Assembly: GCF_014839805.1 (NCBI RefSeq)
Contig: NC_051137.1
Location: forward strand, 8,917,170-8,981,169
DNA length: 64,000 nt
Source of the DNA: Manduca sexta
Taxonomy: Eukaryota > Arthropoda > Insecta > Lepidoptera > Sphingidae
Direction: 5' to 3'
The translations under genes were made by a program, and so were the position numbers. The notes below the pieces were generated by a model, which did no database searches, was not told the DNA's origin, and saw only the letters and a list, made by a program, of their open reading frames with translations. Positions 1 through 13,550 of this stretch are shown one piece after another; within the stretch, counting starts at the first letter, position 1, and each line of letters starts with the position of its first letter.

Positions 1-3000
1 TGAGCCGATACAAAATATGGCCTACCTCATACTAGTTGATTTAGTTCATGCCTACCTAGTAGATGAGATGAGCAAAATCGGTATAGATCTGCACGGTGTG
101 TACTACAGCGGTTTCCCAAGTAGATAGAGAGATAACTCTTTATTGAACACCACATAATAATACTTAATAGTAAGACGAAAAATAGCGTAAATGGCAATAT
201 CCAGTTTGCCTTCATCAAATATGTCGTTATTAAATAAGAAAGTAAAATCGGATACAAACAATAGCTAAAGCAGTACTTATATTGAATATATTTATTTTCG
301 TGCATTTCTGACTAAACATCAAAACTATATGATAAATGTAATTAATGAAGAGATGTTCACTGTGCCCATAAATTATTATTTATTTTTTTTATAAAACCTA
401 TACACTTAATGACAATTGCTTAACAAACACCCGCTAAATTCATTTATCTACAAACTTGTCTTGTAAAAGTATAGAAACATTCATATTGAGGTTTCGAGAA
501 TACCTGAGACAGCGTGGGACATACCCAATTACTCACAAATATACCTATAATAACTGCTATAAATAGATACACGACATCTACGCCGACCAACTAGCCAGAG
601 GTCATAGATTTTTTTAACATGAGTACTTATTTGTTTTTCTATAGGAAATCGTTAAGTTTATCAATAACAAAGTTATATAAAAGATAAAATTTATAAATAA
701 CCTCAATTTCAACATCGTTAGGAGATGAATCATTGGTTGGGTAATAGAAGAAAAACTTAATTTTATGCAAAATATTTCGTAACATACTTAAAAGTTACAA
801 TTTTTACTATGTTGAAAGCAGAAGAAAAATTCCGTAGGTACAATACTGTACTTAACGCTAAGGTAACAGAAATCTTGAAGACCCATCTACATTTAAAATC
901 TTCATAGAATTGTTTAATAAAAAAATATAAAGAAAGATCTTTGATTAAATTACAACATGTCACTACATAATATAAAATTTAATAATAAAAGAAGTAACAA
1001 AAAATCGTAGTATGTTTTTGCACTACAAGACAAAAAAAACAAGACATGAATGGTGGGCCTTGTTAGATCAGGGCTTTTTTGGTATATTTTTTTGGTTTCG
1101 ATTATAATATCGAAATATTATATATATAATAGGTTTTATGCTAGGATAGGTTATTAGAGTTAATTCAAATTATTGCATCAATTTAACTATAGTGTTAACA
1201 AACTAAATATTCAGCATTCAGCGTTTAAAAATAAAACGACCCAAAAGGAGAGATTATTAATTAGCAAGGTTTTGTATAAATTTTTAAGACACATTTGTAA
1301 TTACAGAAATTAAATAGTACGGGATGAATTATAAAGGGCGTAGGGGCATCTAGATAAAAAAAGTTTGTTGATTTACTTAAAATACTGCACCCACTTACGT
1401 ATCTTACACCCGAATGAAGAAGGTAGAAGGCAGAGGTGCAACTAGTGCATCGACTTTTCATCATGACGTGTACGCTGTAGATACCTTCAAAAGGTAATAT
1501 AGGCTCTTATACTTAATACCTTTGTATTAAAAAATTTACTGTATGTATTATGTAATGGTATCTATCTCTAAAAAAAAAAAAAAATTAATGACGTGTATTC
1601 CGTTCAGTGATGTGATAGGGATTCCTGCAATATCATTAAATTTTACAGGCTGCAAGTACTACTATTTTTATTGAAATAAATCTATTTTGCAAATTTTATT
1701 CGCGGTTGTATATCCCTACTTACTAAGTCATAGAAAATACAAAACAAGAAAGTTACAAACATATACGAAACCAATTTGTTATGATGCCACATGTTAGTTA
1801 TAACAAATTATTAGTAAGACCCTAAAATCGGACAAGAATTCGGAGAAAGAAACAAGCTATACTGTGTAATTTATTAAACAAAGTAAGCTAGTGTAATACT
1901 AAAATTTGAAATGGTCTTATACAAACAAGGAAAACGCTATTATATCGTCACGGTGGCCTTTACGTGTTTCTTAGAAGCACCTACTTATATATCGCGACAA
2001 GCCTCCGACTGGCGACCATCTCCGGCCCGGAGACCTCGGCGGTGCGGCGCGGCGCGTCGTAACGGTATTGCGTCAAATCGTGATCGGAAATACCTGATCG
2101 TGACTGCCAAAGCGGGGCCAACTCTCAGGATTTTACGTCACCAATTACAAAATAAATATGCAAAATCGGTTCATTGAATCACTGTCTTGGATTTCTACGG
2201 GATTTCCCGAATTATATTTTTTCTTAAAGTTACCAATACATCATACAAGCTAATAAAGGGGTTCCCAACTCGTGGATATGTTTTATGCAGACATAAATGA
2301 TTGGGTTTTATTTAAGTAAGTACTAATTCTTCACATAACTCAGCCTCACAACTAAAGAACATTTTTGTAGCAGAATACCACTAACGAATTATAATATAGT
2401 GGGTCATCTGATCGAAAGTGATCAACACTGCTTACAAAGCAATGCTTCAATAAACGCGCGTTTAACGCGCTGGTGAAATTTTAAGAGACGAATAGTGATT
2501 GGTATTCAAATATTAAATCGTCTTAATTTTCATATTTATTACTAAGTAAATTTTGCTGGTGATTTCGCTAGCATGTATGATCTTTCCGCAATAAAAGTGC
2601 CACGGTATTCATAGTGTCTTTTCGGGAAATTAGCTTTCCAACGTTTCTATGCGCCAAATGACATTCAAATTCGTTCAGCAGTTTCTACCTATTTCTGATA
2701 AACAAATTAGATAAAATGCATTCAAACATCTTCACTGTCTCTCGTATTTTTATTACAAGACAATAGCATATGAAGTTGTAGGATACTTCGAGCCTCTGCT
2801 GCTGTACTTAAACAATAATCTTGCCTCAATACAGCCATTGCAGAAATAGTGAACTTATAATTACTAATTAATATGTTTCTATCTCTACATTTTTTAAATT
2901 CCTCAAGATTTTTGTTGGTTCCTAATTATAGTTATCAAATAATAAGATTTGTTAATTGATTATTTTGTTCTCTACTAAAGAATTCCAAGAATACAATTAT

Positions 3001-5986
3001 ATAGAAATGAGAGAACAAGGATGTAAAAAATTAATCGTACAACTTTTGAATTTATCCAAGGTGAAATACCGCTTGCCATTTTTTACGACACTACAAACGA
3101 ATCGCTTACACGTCATTACAGGAGCTTATTTTGTCATGAAGGGACGGCACCGTTTATAACACGTTATCTTTAAATGAGCACAATAACAAGTTTAATAATG
3201 GGAGTGATTAATGTGCTTGCAGGATGACGCGCACTTTGTGCCCGCCAGCCCTGCCAGCCGTGCCAGCCCTGCCGCGCCCTTTCGCGCCCGGTATACGGCC
3301 CGGGCAAGGGAGGCGCGAACACGATACTGCGCACTACACTGCGCCACGCCGCGCCGTACACACTGCGCAATGCTGACGACTCGCTCCCGCCCGCCCCAAA
3401 TGACCAGACATTATTTAATTGAAATGGAAGTAAAAGGGTGACAATTGTAATAGAAAACAAAAAAGGGTTACGTTTTTGCGAGAATGTCCCTAATGAAATA
3501 TTGCGCCAGCCGTGCAGTGCGACATTTGTCCTTTGATATTAACATTAATAAATTGATCTATTGAAATATGTTAAAAATAATATGTTTCTATGCAGAGATC
3601 GATTGTGGCAACAACTGTTGTTATGTTGTGAAGATCTATATATTTTCTATATATTCGGTATAATAACAAGATGAAATAACGTATAGATTGGTAAACTAAA
3701 GTTGGTAGATTCTCAGTACTCACACTAATACAATATTACACAGTGTGTTAAAATGTTTTAAATTATTATAATTGAATAAGAAGATCCATAGATGCAATTA
3801 AACATCGTCCTATAATTTTGGCTTTGTTGACACGTGAGTAATGTTTCATCATCATGACAGAGTATGTATATACACTGCCACCCACTACACACGCGCAATA
3901 TCCCAATATATAGTACACGCAGCTTTAGATAATTGACCTAATAATACCAATTGAAACAAGATAATTTTAACTTTTTTTATTATTATATTATCGATGTATC
4001 TTAATCATTTATACAACAAAAATTGAACTGCAAGTTTCGTTAAAAATTATAAAACATATTTAATTAAAAAACAACAAAACAATGAGTTTTATTTTAAAAA
4101 TAGACGCAAAGAAATAATTCTTCTATTAATTACAGCTATTAAAGTATTTAAACAAAATGGACCTAAAATTTATTACCACATCGTGATAAAATACTGTCGC
4201 AAGCCGTATCCTTGTGGAACTATTTTCAAAACTATTGTCAACAAAAACGTTAACACTTCACTGTTTGATTTGTACGAATTTTCGACTTCGATGTAAAAGT
4301 AGATTGATATGTCACCAGTCACGTTTTTGTTGCTGTTTGTGTAGCTACCTGGATCTATTGTAAAAATAAAAAAATAGGGGTAGTTTGCTATGTGCACCGA
4401 CTGTTCGTTTCACGCCACTCGCTGAGAATGGATGACACTTTTATAGACGAGTCGTTGACTTTATTTGTTCAAAAATATATCATGACAGGCGCATTATTAA
4501 AATCGAAGAAAGAATTCTATTTGACATTTGAATGTTATATTACAATCAATAATTTTAAGAATGTTTTTTTGTATCTTTAAAATAATGCAAAAGTATTGTA
4601 AGCATACAGCGTTTGTAGCAACGTTTCATTAATATTTAATATTCTTGTATCAGCCCGCGAACCGAGGGCGTGAAGCGTAAAATCAAATTGTCAACGCGGA
4701 GTGCAGTAAACATATTGATATTTTAATTAGATTTACAAAGTCGTCGTCTGGTAACGGCGCCGGGATTGCCGGGTACACCCAACTCTTTGAGCCGCTCTAA
4801 TGGCACCCCGCGGACTATAGTTAAGGGTTGTCGGGTCGCGCATTGTGCCTACTCAATATTTACTCCCAAATGCATTACTGTAACAATACTAACTTGCTTT
4901 TTTAAGATTTAGCGGCAGCTTCCGCGTTATCGTTTTTAAAAGCTTTGTAAAAGTAATTCACGACGTAATTATAGAGCGACTCAGCAGGTAACTTCCTCGC
5001 TCATAGGACCGACTATGAACTTCGGTAATAATGTTATTTTTTGTTCATAGAAGGCCCTAAAAACTTTTTGTCGCTTCTACCTTTTGTTGATGAGGCACTA
5101 AAAATTACAGAAATAAAACAATAAACACATAACAATTACGCGAATAAAACACGACACAATTATAAAAGAAATATGGATAAAGAATTCAGGGCTTTAAAAT
5201 CTATGTCTTTCATTAGCTTAATGTTATTGGTGTAATTTAACTCTCAATTACAAGCCCTCAAGTTACATACGAAATGTAGTTAGATATTTCAGCTCCATAT
5301 TAAATGTAATATTTTCGTAACCATACTAAAAGTGCTGCATATAAAAATGTTCATAGTATTCCAGCAAAAACAGTAACATATTGGCATGTGCAAATTATTT
5401 TTTTCTCAAAACAACGTCAACAATTTGTCAGAATATGCGACGTCGGAGGGAGGTAGAGCTCCCACTGCGAACCCCGGTGCGTTGTCGCCTCACGCTGAGC
5501 CGTCGGTACACAGAACTCTAATTGACACACTAAAAATACGTCATGACGCATGAAAGCGTTTATTTCGCTTTGCCCTTCAATTTTCTGTTGTAATTTATGT
5601 ACATGCACGAAACATGTAGATAGTATAGGTTTTACTCTTGCAAAGCTCTTTCATTGAATATAGGTGAAATTGTAATAATGTAGTACAATCTGCTTCAAGT
5701 ATATGCCTAGATAGTAGATACCTAGTTGACAACAATCAGCAAAGCTACCATTTATTGCCAAATTTGTGGAGTTTCGTGTTAAAAATATGTAATTAAAGAC
5801 AATTAATATATTAACGAATTATAATTAATAATATGCAATAAGTAACATACGTGACAACAATATTTGAATATCTTACATAAATTTTATTATATGCCAGAAG
5901 AGGTGATTACGACCTACAAATGTTTTATGTAAATTAGTTATATTTTTTATAAGAGTTCGATTAGAAAAAATCTCTTATCTTATTTT
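1..5986. other. Gene-poor AT-rich sequence with GC-rich islands
   Basis: No coding exon that I can support on either strand. All ORFs are short and lack domain features. GC-rich islands are at about 2010-2080 and 3215-3395. The second contains four imperfect copies of a GCCAGCCCT word. I see no recognisable transposon. May be intron or regulatory sequence of a gene outside the window. Confidence 0.6.
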
Positions 5987-6290
5987 ACCTACTAATATTA
6001 TAAATTATAAAGTTTGAAAAATGTTTGGATGTTTGTTAGAGATTAACTCAAAAATAGCTAAACGGATATAAATCAAATTTCTCGAACACATAGACGATAT
6101 CTCAACATTCAAATATAGGCTACTATCATCTCCGTAACTTGCTCCTGTAAGAAATAATTGAATTTTTTATCAATTTTTTAATGAATGGCGCTGGCGTTGT
6201 AAAGATGGTACTATGGGTTGGTACAGTGATTACGCGAATTTTGTAGCGAGAACGATGTTTAACACAGGTAAAGCCGGGAGTAAAACCTAG
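5987..6290 (+). repeat. Old Helitron-like repeat
   Basis: Begins near CTACTAATATTATAAAT, continues with AAGTTTG..GGATGTTTGTTAGAG and AACTCAAAAATAGCTAAACGG, and ends GCCGGGAGTAAAACCTAG before T. This structure matches a common lepidopteran Helitron-like repeat from memory. Diverged, non-coding. Confidence 0.5.
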
Positions 6291-9200
6291 TTATTTATAT
6301 AAAGAACTCTTCATCACTTTTCAGTTTCATGTCATGATTTAATTTAGTTAAATTTAGTTGCTATAAAACAAATAACATGTTTTCAAATACATGAAATATA
6401 GTTTGTATAGTGCATAACTTCATATAATTCTCAATAGCCGGCCACTTTACTGTATGCTCCTATATTATTCTTTAGACTTTTTCTAGTAATGCCACCCCAC
6501 ATTACAATGATCCGGTGCGTTTCCTCGCCCCACGGATGCCCCGAGGCAAATATCTGCAGAATGCGTGTAATTATTTATTTGCCCTCAGAGCCCTCGCAGC
6601 GCCCACTCGTGCTTTTCAATGACCAAACAAATAAATTCAAAGAATACAATGGTAATACGAAATGTAGAATGCGCAATATACGTTTCGAGCCACTGTTATT
6701 AGCGATGGAATAGGAACTATTTTATAATAGATAAAGTTCCTTAGTTTATCCAACACATACTCGAAATATAAAAAAATAAGATAACTATTGTTTTAAAGAA
6801 ATTTTACTACTGGAGCAAAATTATTAAACAAACTATATTTTGCGACTTATATCTGCTCACATTAAAATTGTAAATATCAACTAAGCTTAACTATTCTAAC
6901 CTGTAATAGAATGTCTGAAGCAGACACATTTTCATGTTTATCAATAAAAGTATCGGGTGCAGGTAAAAAACGATATTTTTTTGTAGTTTGTATTTTTAAA
7001 TGAATAAACGGCTTAAACGGTATCGTTTTTCATGAGCGCTTTGAAGAATAGAAAATATACAAAAGAGTCTGATAAAGCCGGAGACAAATACCTCGCACTG
7101 TGAGCTGCGACGCTACTATTTTGACATTTTAATTTCACCCTTGCTCGAAATCCGTTTTGAATAGCAATGGGGGCGCGACGTGTTCTCCGTTCACTGCTGA
7201 GCTCTCCTGATACATGTATCACACTCGCAGGAGAGACATGATTGACGTTTATCGCTCGGATTAAAATACAATAAAATTTAATTTTAAATCGAGCACAAAA
7301 GTTTTACAACCCTTTCAGGACCGCGCTGACCTTTTATTTTTTACTATAAAGTTTATGTTACTAACATACATCCAGAGTCATTTTATTTCTTATCTCCACA
7401 AACTAGCAAATTGTGTAAAAAAAATTACAATAGCTTGAAAATTATATTTTTTTAAGTCATTTGTTGATTATATCGATTAGAGGTAATTTATGTCAATCAT
7501 ATGGGCATTGTGTGTGGGCTACGCTCCGTTTTTGCTTTGAGCCGGACCGTTCGTCGTAATTAAACAGCGAACCCCTATTACAAAAGTCAATCTCGGGATT
7601 AATGTTTGACGTGAAAAGACCTTTTCCAGTGTGCCTGCAATTACGAATACGTCGGTATTGCACTGTCAATATCAAAGAAATTAGTTTCGTTGATATCTGA
7701 CATGACATCCTCTGTAATTATATTATGTTACGTATGCGCCAATTCAAAAAATATTATTTAAAATTTCTTCAAATAAAATGGGAAAAGTGTACGTAAGTGT
7801 GTGTAATTTGAAGTCGTACTAAGTTCATTAGTCGGGGTGGCATTAAGGTTTCCGAAAGTTATTATTTGCATTTTAACAAGATAGAATCACATTTTAAAGT
7901 TCTTGAAGTCATAACAATTTTGTTGCACAATTTTCCCATGACTACAATTAAAAAATAAATTACGAGCTACGTACTTTTAGAAAATTTATTGCTTTCCGCA
8001 CACCTACATACAATTGTCAATAATCGGGGGATTGTGGACCGCGACGTGACATGCTCATTCCAAATAATAGGTTATTTTATCCTCAACACAAAACCAATTT
8101 CATGTACATAAAGTTGTTTGCATTTTGGATTTGTGCAATTCTTGATTCACGAACACGACAAAAGTGCATCACTTTCTGACATATAGAAAATTATGACAGA
8201 GGAAAAGGGATAGAATCTATCGAATCACGGTTCGCATTAAAGTAGCACTAACCCTTCCGTTTAGTTTGGGACTGGTAGACGATAATTTGATTTCACGCGC
8301 GTCCAGTGATTTATGTCGATGCGTTATCGCTCCATATTTTACCGATTTAGTCCAATGCTCTTTTTATTCGATCCCTTTGTAACGTGTGAACACGACTTAA
8401 TACGGTGTTTAACATCGAATACAATAGAGAATACTGAGACATACCTAAATAAAAACAACTCAGTTTAAGAATGGAAAAAAAAGGTTCCTGGTTTGTTCAA
8501 GATTGTTAGTAAAACTTAGAACACCGAGGTTTGTTTACCGATTACCACAGTTTTATAATGACATTATTATTCCACACACTCCTATTAACACCAAGTTGAA
8601 AGTTATGCTTTTTATTAATAAACACACGCTGAATATTTAAGATATTATCATCGTTGTACGGCTATTAACGACGAGCACGCCACGTGCCCTCTGTTATAGT
8701 TCGTAATCTAAATGAATAGAGCGATCAAAGAAATAAATATTAATTATTTTATAAAAATGTAAAGTAATTATTCAAAAGTAGTATCTTACACGAATGATAT
8801 ATTAATATAGTTGTTTGACCATATATTCCCAAATAATATTAACAGATAACTACTGACTTTTTTTCACAGCTCTACCTATGGGTAAGTCCTAGATCCGTAA
8901 CGCATCCTTACAGGTTAATCTACATAAAAAAAATGTTAGCGAATGCCAAAAACTTACAATTGTTTTTTTTTTATATTTTTAGAACTTGATAAAAAATTAA
9001 AAACCGTGGAAAAGTAAAGTTATCGTTTAGTTCATTAGTTCTATAATTTTGCAATGAAAATGTCTACGAAAGATAAATCGAGCAAAAGGACTGGCTCCTA
9101 AAATATTTCCCGATCTTACATAGCAACTAAAGCAACTCTTCGATCCACATGGTACGGATTTAAATGCCTGAGGCAAACAGCTCCTTGCCTTGGTAACCAA

Positions 9201-9300
9201 AATCGTACCTACAACTCATTCCTACCTTGTAGGTATTCCGTTTTTCTTAGGCAAACTTGCAAGCCTTGGCGAATCGAAGCAGCTCTACAGAAAGACCGGT
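6291..9300. other. No gene seen
   Basis: AT-rich, mostly unique sequence without recognisable domains, repeats or structures. Confidence 0.6.
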
Positions 9301-9333
9301 AGCGCCATTGCTCTATTATAGAGCAGTGGCGCT
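9301..9333. repeat. 33-bp near-perfect palindrome
   Basis: AGCGCCATTGCTCTATTATA followed by GAGCAGTGGCGCT. The two halves pair almost completely. Function unknown. It sits 70 bp before the large foldback. Confidence 0.7.
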
Positions 9334-9400
9334 AGCTTTCTTCTTGGTGCATTTGATGGTAATTAATGATTTCTTATGTTTACGCGAATGTTAGACATTG

Positions 9401-9554
9401 AAATTAAACTAATTTTCGGATTCTATCGCGGTGTTAGTATTTTATTTTCTCCCGACGTGTCCCCCCCGTGACCATGAAGGCTGCAAAGTCTTCAAAACGT
9501 CGGGAGAAAATAAAATACTAACACTGCGATAGAATCCGAAAATTAGTTTAATTT
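9401..9554. repeat. Long foldback with 58-bp arms
   Basis: Arms 9401-9458 and 9497-9554 are inverted copies with one mismatch and a 38-nt spacer containing a C7 run. The 14-mer TTTGATGGTAATTA occurs at 9352-9365 and again at 9553-9566. A fragment of the same family (TTTCTTATATTCACGCTAATG, one base beyond the core) may be at 27778-27798. Probably a MITE or foldback copy of a dispersed lepidopteran repeat. Confidence 0.7.
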
Positions 9555-9566
9555 TGATGGTAATTA

Positions 9567-12551
9567 CTTTCTCTCTTTTAAGACTCTCACGATTGGTAAA
9601 TAATCTGTAATAAAAATCCTTAACCATACCCAAATCTATCCAACTAACATTTTGTTTTTTATATTATTACGAGTAGAAGAGATTAACCGCTTAATGTTCT
9701 GATGTACAAGTTTGTTTAAGTAATCAAATAACTTAAACACGTAATCATGTCTATCCTAATCCTTAGATAATGCCTTTGTTAACTATTTTCATGCTCCAAT
9801 ACGCCCTTTCACAAATATTTATCTTTTATGTACAATTTTTATCGCTATGTTAAGCTATTGTTCGGCCGGAAGTTTTTTACGACAAAAAGTTAGATTTTGG
9901 GTGTAAAAAATGTTTGATGTGCAAGCACGTGTGATCACGTGTCCAGTGATCGATCACGGACGGACGTTGTCGCGAAATAGATATATTCTCCAAATAACAC
10001 AATGAAGTGCGATAAACATCTGTTATAAAAAACATTATTCACATTCTTAGTCTCCGTTCCATTAGTTTCAATTTTAAGCTTAGCGAGCTTACATCGATCT
10101 GTGCCTGCGTACTGTGCGAACAATCCTCGCCCAATCCCTAAGTGTGAACATCTGTATTTGCGTATTGCGCTCCCACTCTTACACCTATTGATATAAATCC
10201 GTATTCAAATAACTTTAATCGCTTAGATATACAAATCCATTCGCGGCCCGGCGGAATATAATTATTCATAGTCGTTTGACGCATGCAATCCTTTCCGTCT
10301 ACACTATGCGCTATACGCTGCGTTTGCATAACGATAATATTATTAATATTATGCGCAAAACGATATGGAATTTTAACGCTAAGGAGCACTTTTTTATTTA
10401 TACCTACCTAAAATGATATCAGGTTTTTTGGTTTACGAATTACTAATGACCTAATCAAATAATGAAATTTTTGAATACAATACCATAAATACAGCTTGAT
10501 AGATAACAATTTAACCCATTCAATGTAATGTTATCTTATATTGAATTTCGATAGGCGTATGTAATGCCGGTGATCAATAAAATTATCGGTGTTCACGCTT
10601 CTCGTGCGCAATCAGTTGAAAATGTTAAAGTGGGTCTCATCATTTCATGCATGGCGGAGCGGGTTAGCGAACAAGAACTCATTCAATACATCAGACACCC
10701 TTACACAAACTAACAATCAAGAAACGCTTTACGCACCTTTTAATTCAATATTAAACAATATAATGCAGTGAGCTAACAGTGCAGTGACAATATTTTTACA
10801 CCCGGATGTAATGCACTAACACAAAAACTATTTCAATTTCCACCAGATGTGCGATAAACTTTATCAAGAGGGTTAACCGTGACCTTATAAAAAGCGGAAT
10901 TTATTACATCTCACGACCCTTGCCCTGGTACTAAGACAGCCGAGAAAATAATAGGAAAATATCGTAATTAAAATCCAACCCTTCCCGTTACGCGCCTTTT
11001 TATGGAGGGATAAAATTGGACCGAGGCGCGCGTGACCGATTTGATGATGTAGTAGGTATGTAGTCCTTTTTGTGAGCTATATACACGATCAAAATATAGT
11101 CAGCTGATAGCTGGTGGCCAATGACTCGACGTCATTAAATGGCATCGTTTTTTTTTTGTGTTTAATGGCATTTTAGTAGAAATGCATAAATATTTAACAA
11201 TCATTTATAAATAAGTCTAAATATTACAAAGAGTTTTACATCGCACACTAAGTATATGTTTAGAAAATTTAACTTGATATATAATAGAATCAAAATACCG
11301 ACACATTGTCTAGAATGTATACATATTATGTAGACACAAAGCACCTTACTACAGGTACTTTTTTGATTTGGTGTTCAATATTCATACTAGGTAACTAATA
11401 CTCGTACACTTGTAATATTCATATGTTGCACTCCGTGACAGATTCAAACCGTGACAGAACACCATCTCAGGGAACAGCACGGGACGACTTACTAGTTTAA
11501 TGACAGTTACCCCGTTTATTAAAAAGATAACATGTGTTGCCCTTCATTAATTTGATAAACGATCTTATCCGGTCGTAAAATTATGTTATTTAGTTCAAAA
11601 TTATCAAGAAATCCATTACGTGAAAGAGCCGTCTGTATTGTTATTAAATATAAAATTACCATGCCGCAGCGGCTAGTCGCAATACTAATGTTAACTCCAA
11701 TTTACCAACAGAATATTATAAGGTAATTTCGTTTGTGATTGTTATTGTGGTAATATTGAGGTAGTGCTGGCAAATAACAGAAGCTTAGCCCATGGCCGCT
11801 GCAGGACGTGACGAGGCGGGGCCGTCGCGGCGAACGCACGGACCTTCTGGGACTTGAAGCTGCACCACGTTTTGTATTGCTTGCCTAAATTAAGCGTAAT
11901 CTGGCAGTCGGTACCGCGTGATTTTTTGCTTTCATAATCTATAAAAAAATATGTATGACATCTACATATAAAAACAATATACAACGAGTCTCTCTGGCCG
12001 TCCTATCCAATTTACTTAAGTTTTTTAAATGAATGGCATGGAAACGATTACATTCAACCGCTATTTCCTTCTGTAGATTTATTTTGTTTTCAAAGATTTC
12101 TTTCTCTATATCTCCAGTTCTAAGTGAGGTACGCAGATTTCATTTTGGCCTTAGAATAGACGTTGGAACGAGTTCTTTCATTTGAGTTTTGCCTACTTAA
12201 ATTGGTTAAGTTGGAGGGAAACTAGGTGTGAACATTAAACTTGCCTTTCAAAATGCGTTTAACTTCAACTTAGGTTAGGTAACAGTTACTCATTATATAA
12301 GACCATTAGTTAAGAATTATATTATTTAAAAAAATGCTGCGGAGTATCACGGTCATCTTAATTTGTTTTGTCTTAAACTAAAATTTACTAGTATGCGAGA
12401 ATACTAGACTGCTTATGTTGTAATCGTGCTAATAACAGTACAAATAATTTGCATAAAAGAAAGCGCGGGCGGAGCCACGAGTAAAATTTAGCAAACAATA
12501 GCGCAAATACTAACAGTCGCGTTGCGTCGCTGGCAGTTAGAAAAATCTATA
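9567..12551. other. No gene seen; unique AT-rich sequence
   Basis: Nothing recognisable. A GC-richer patch at about 10,980-11,040 includes TTTTTATGGAGGG, which resembles a caudal/Abd-B-type homeodomain site, but such sites occur by chance. Confidence 0.55.
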
Positions 12552-13550
12552 TCTATACTATTATATAAAGCTGAAGAGTTTGTTTGTTTGTTTGAACGCG
12601 CTAATCTCAGGAACTACCGGTCCAAACTGAAAAATTCTTTTTGCGTTGGATAGCCCTATGTTCGTGGAGTGCTATAGGCTATATATCATCACGCTATACC
12701 CAATAGGAGCGGAGCAGTAATGCCTAATCTCAGGAACTACCGGTCCGAACTGAAAAATTCTTTTGCGTTGGATAGCCCTTTGTTCGTAGAGTGCTATAGG
12801 CTATATATCATCACGCTATACCCAATAGGAGCGGAGCAGTAATGCCTAACCTCAGAAACTACCGGTCCGAACAAAAAAAATATTTTTGCGTTGGATAGTC
12901 CTTTGTTCGTGGAGTGCTATAGGCTATATATCATCACGCTATACCCAATAGGAGCGGAGCAGTAATGGCTAATCTCAGGAACTACCAGTCCAAACTGAAA
13001 AATTCTTTTTGCGTTGGATAGCCTTTTGTTCGTGGAGTGCTATAGGCTATATATCATCACGCTATACCCAATAGGAGCAGAGCAGTAATGGCTAATCTCA
13101 GGAACTACCGGTTCGAACTGAAAAAATATTTTTGTGTTGGATAGCCCTTTGTTCCTGGAGTGCTATAGGTTATATATCGTCACGCTATGACCAATAGGAG
13201 CGGAGCAGTAATGAAACATGATGCAAAAACGGGGACAATTTATTAGTTTTGAGAGCTTCTGTTGCGTGCGCTGCGTAAACGGTTAAAGTTATGCAACAAT
13301 AATGTATGACGGGATTGTTCCTCTTAAAAAAGTTCTACAAAAATATATCATAAAACAAAGTCCCCAGCTGCATCGGTCTACCCGAACGTGTTAAACTCAA
13401 AAACTACCCAACGTATTAGGATAAAATTTGGTATGGAGACAGTTTGAGACCCTGGGAAGAACATAGGCTCCCGGGAAAATATATAGCGTGACTTTTATTA
13501 CGGAAAACTTTAGCCCGAAAAACTTTATAACGCGGGCGGAGCCGCGGGCA
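12552..13550 (+). mobile_element. Helitron-like element with five 123-bp internal repeats, 3' end lost
   Basis: Starts TCTATACTATTATATAAAGC after an A at 12551, as expected of a Helitron 5' end. Five head-to-tail copies of a ~123-bp unit begin at about 12602, 12725, 12848, 12971 and 13094 (word CTCAGGAACTACCGG). The 3' part reaches the GC-rich hairpin GCGGAGCCGC near 13536-13545, but the terminal AAAAGCTAG seen in the sister copies is missing. Non-coding. Confidence 0.75.

Noticed and set aside
3170..3460. Overlapping ORFs on both strands (96 and 76 codons)
   Set aside because: They are open only because the stretch is GC-rich, the peptides are low-complexity Ala/Arg/Pro, and no motif is present.
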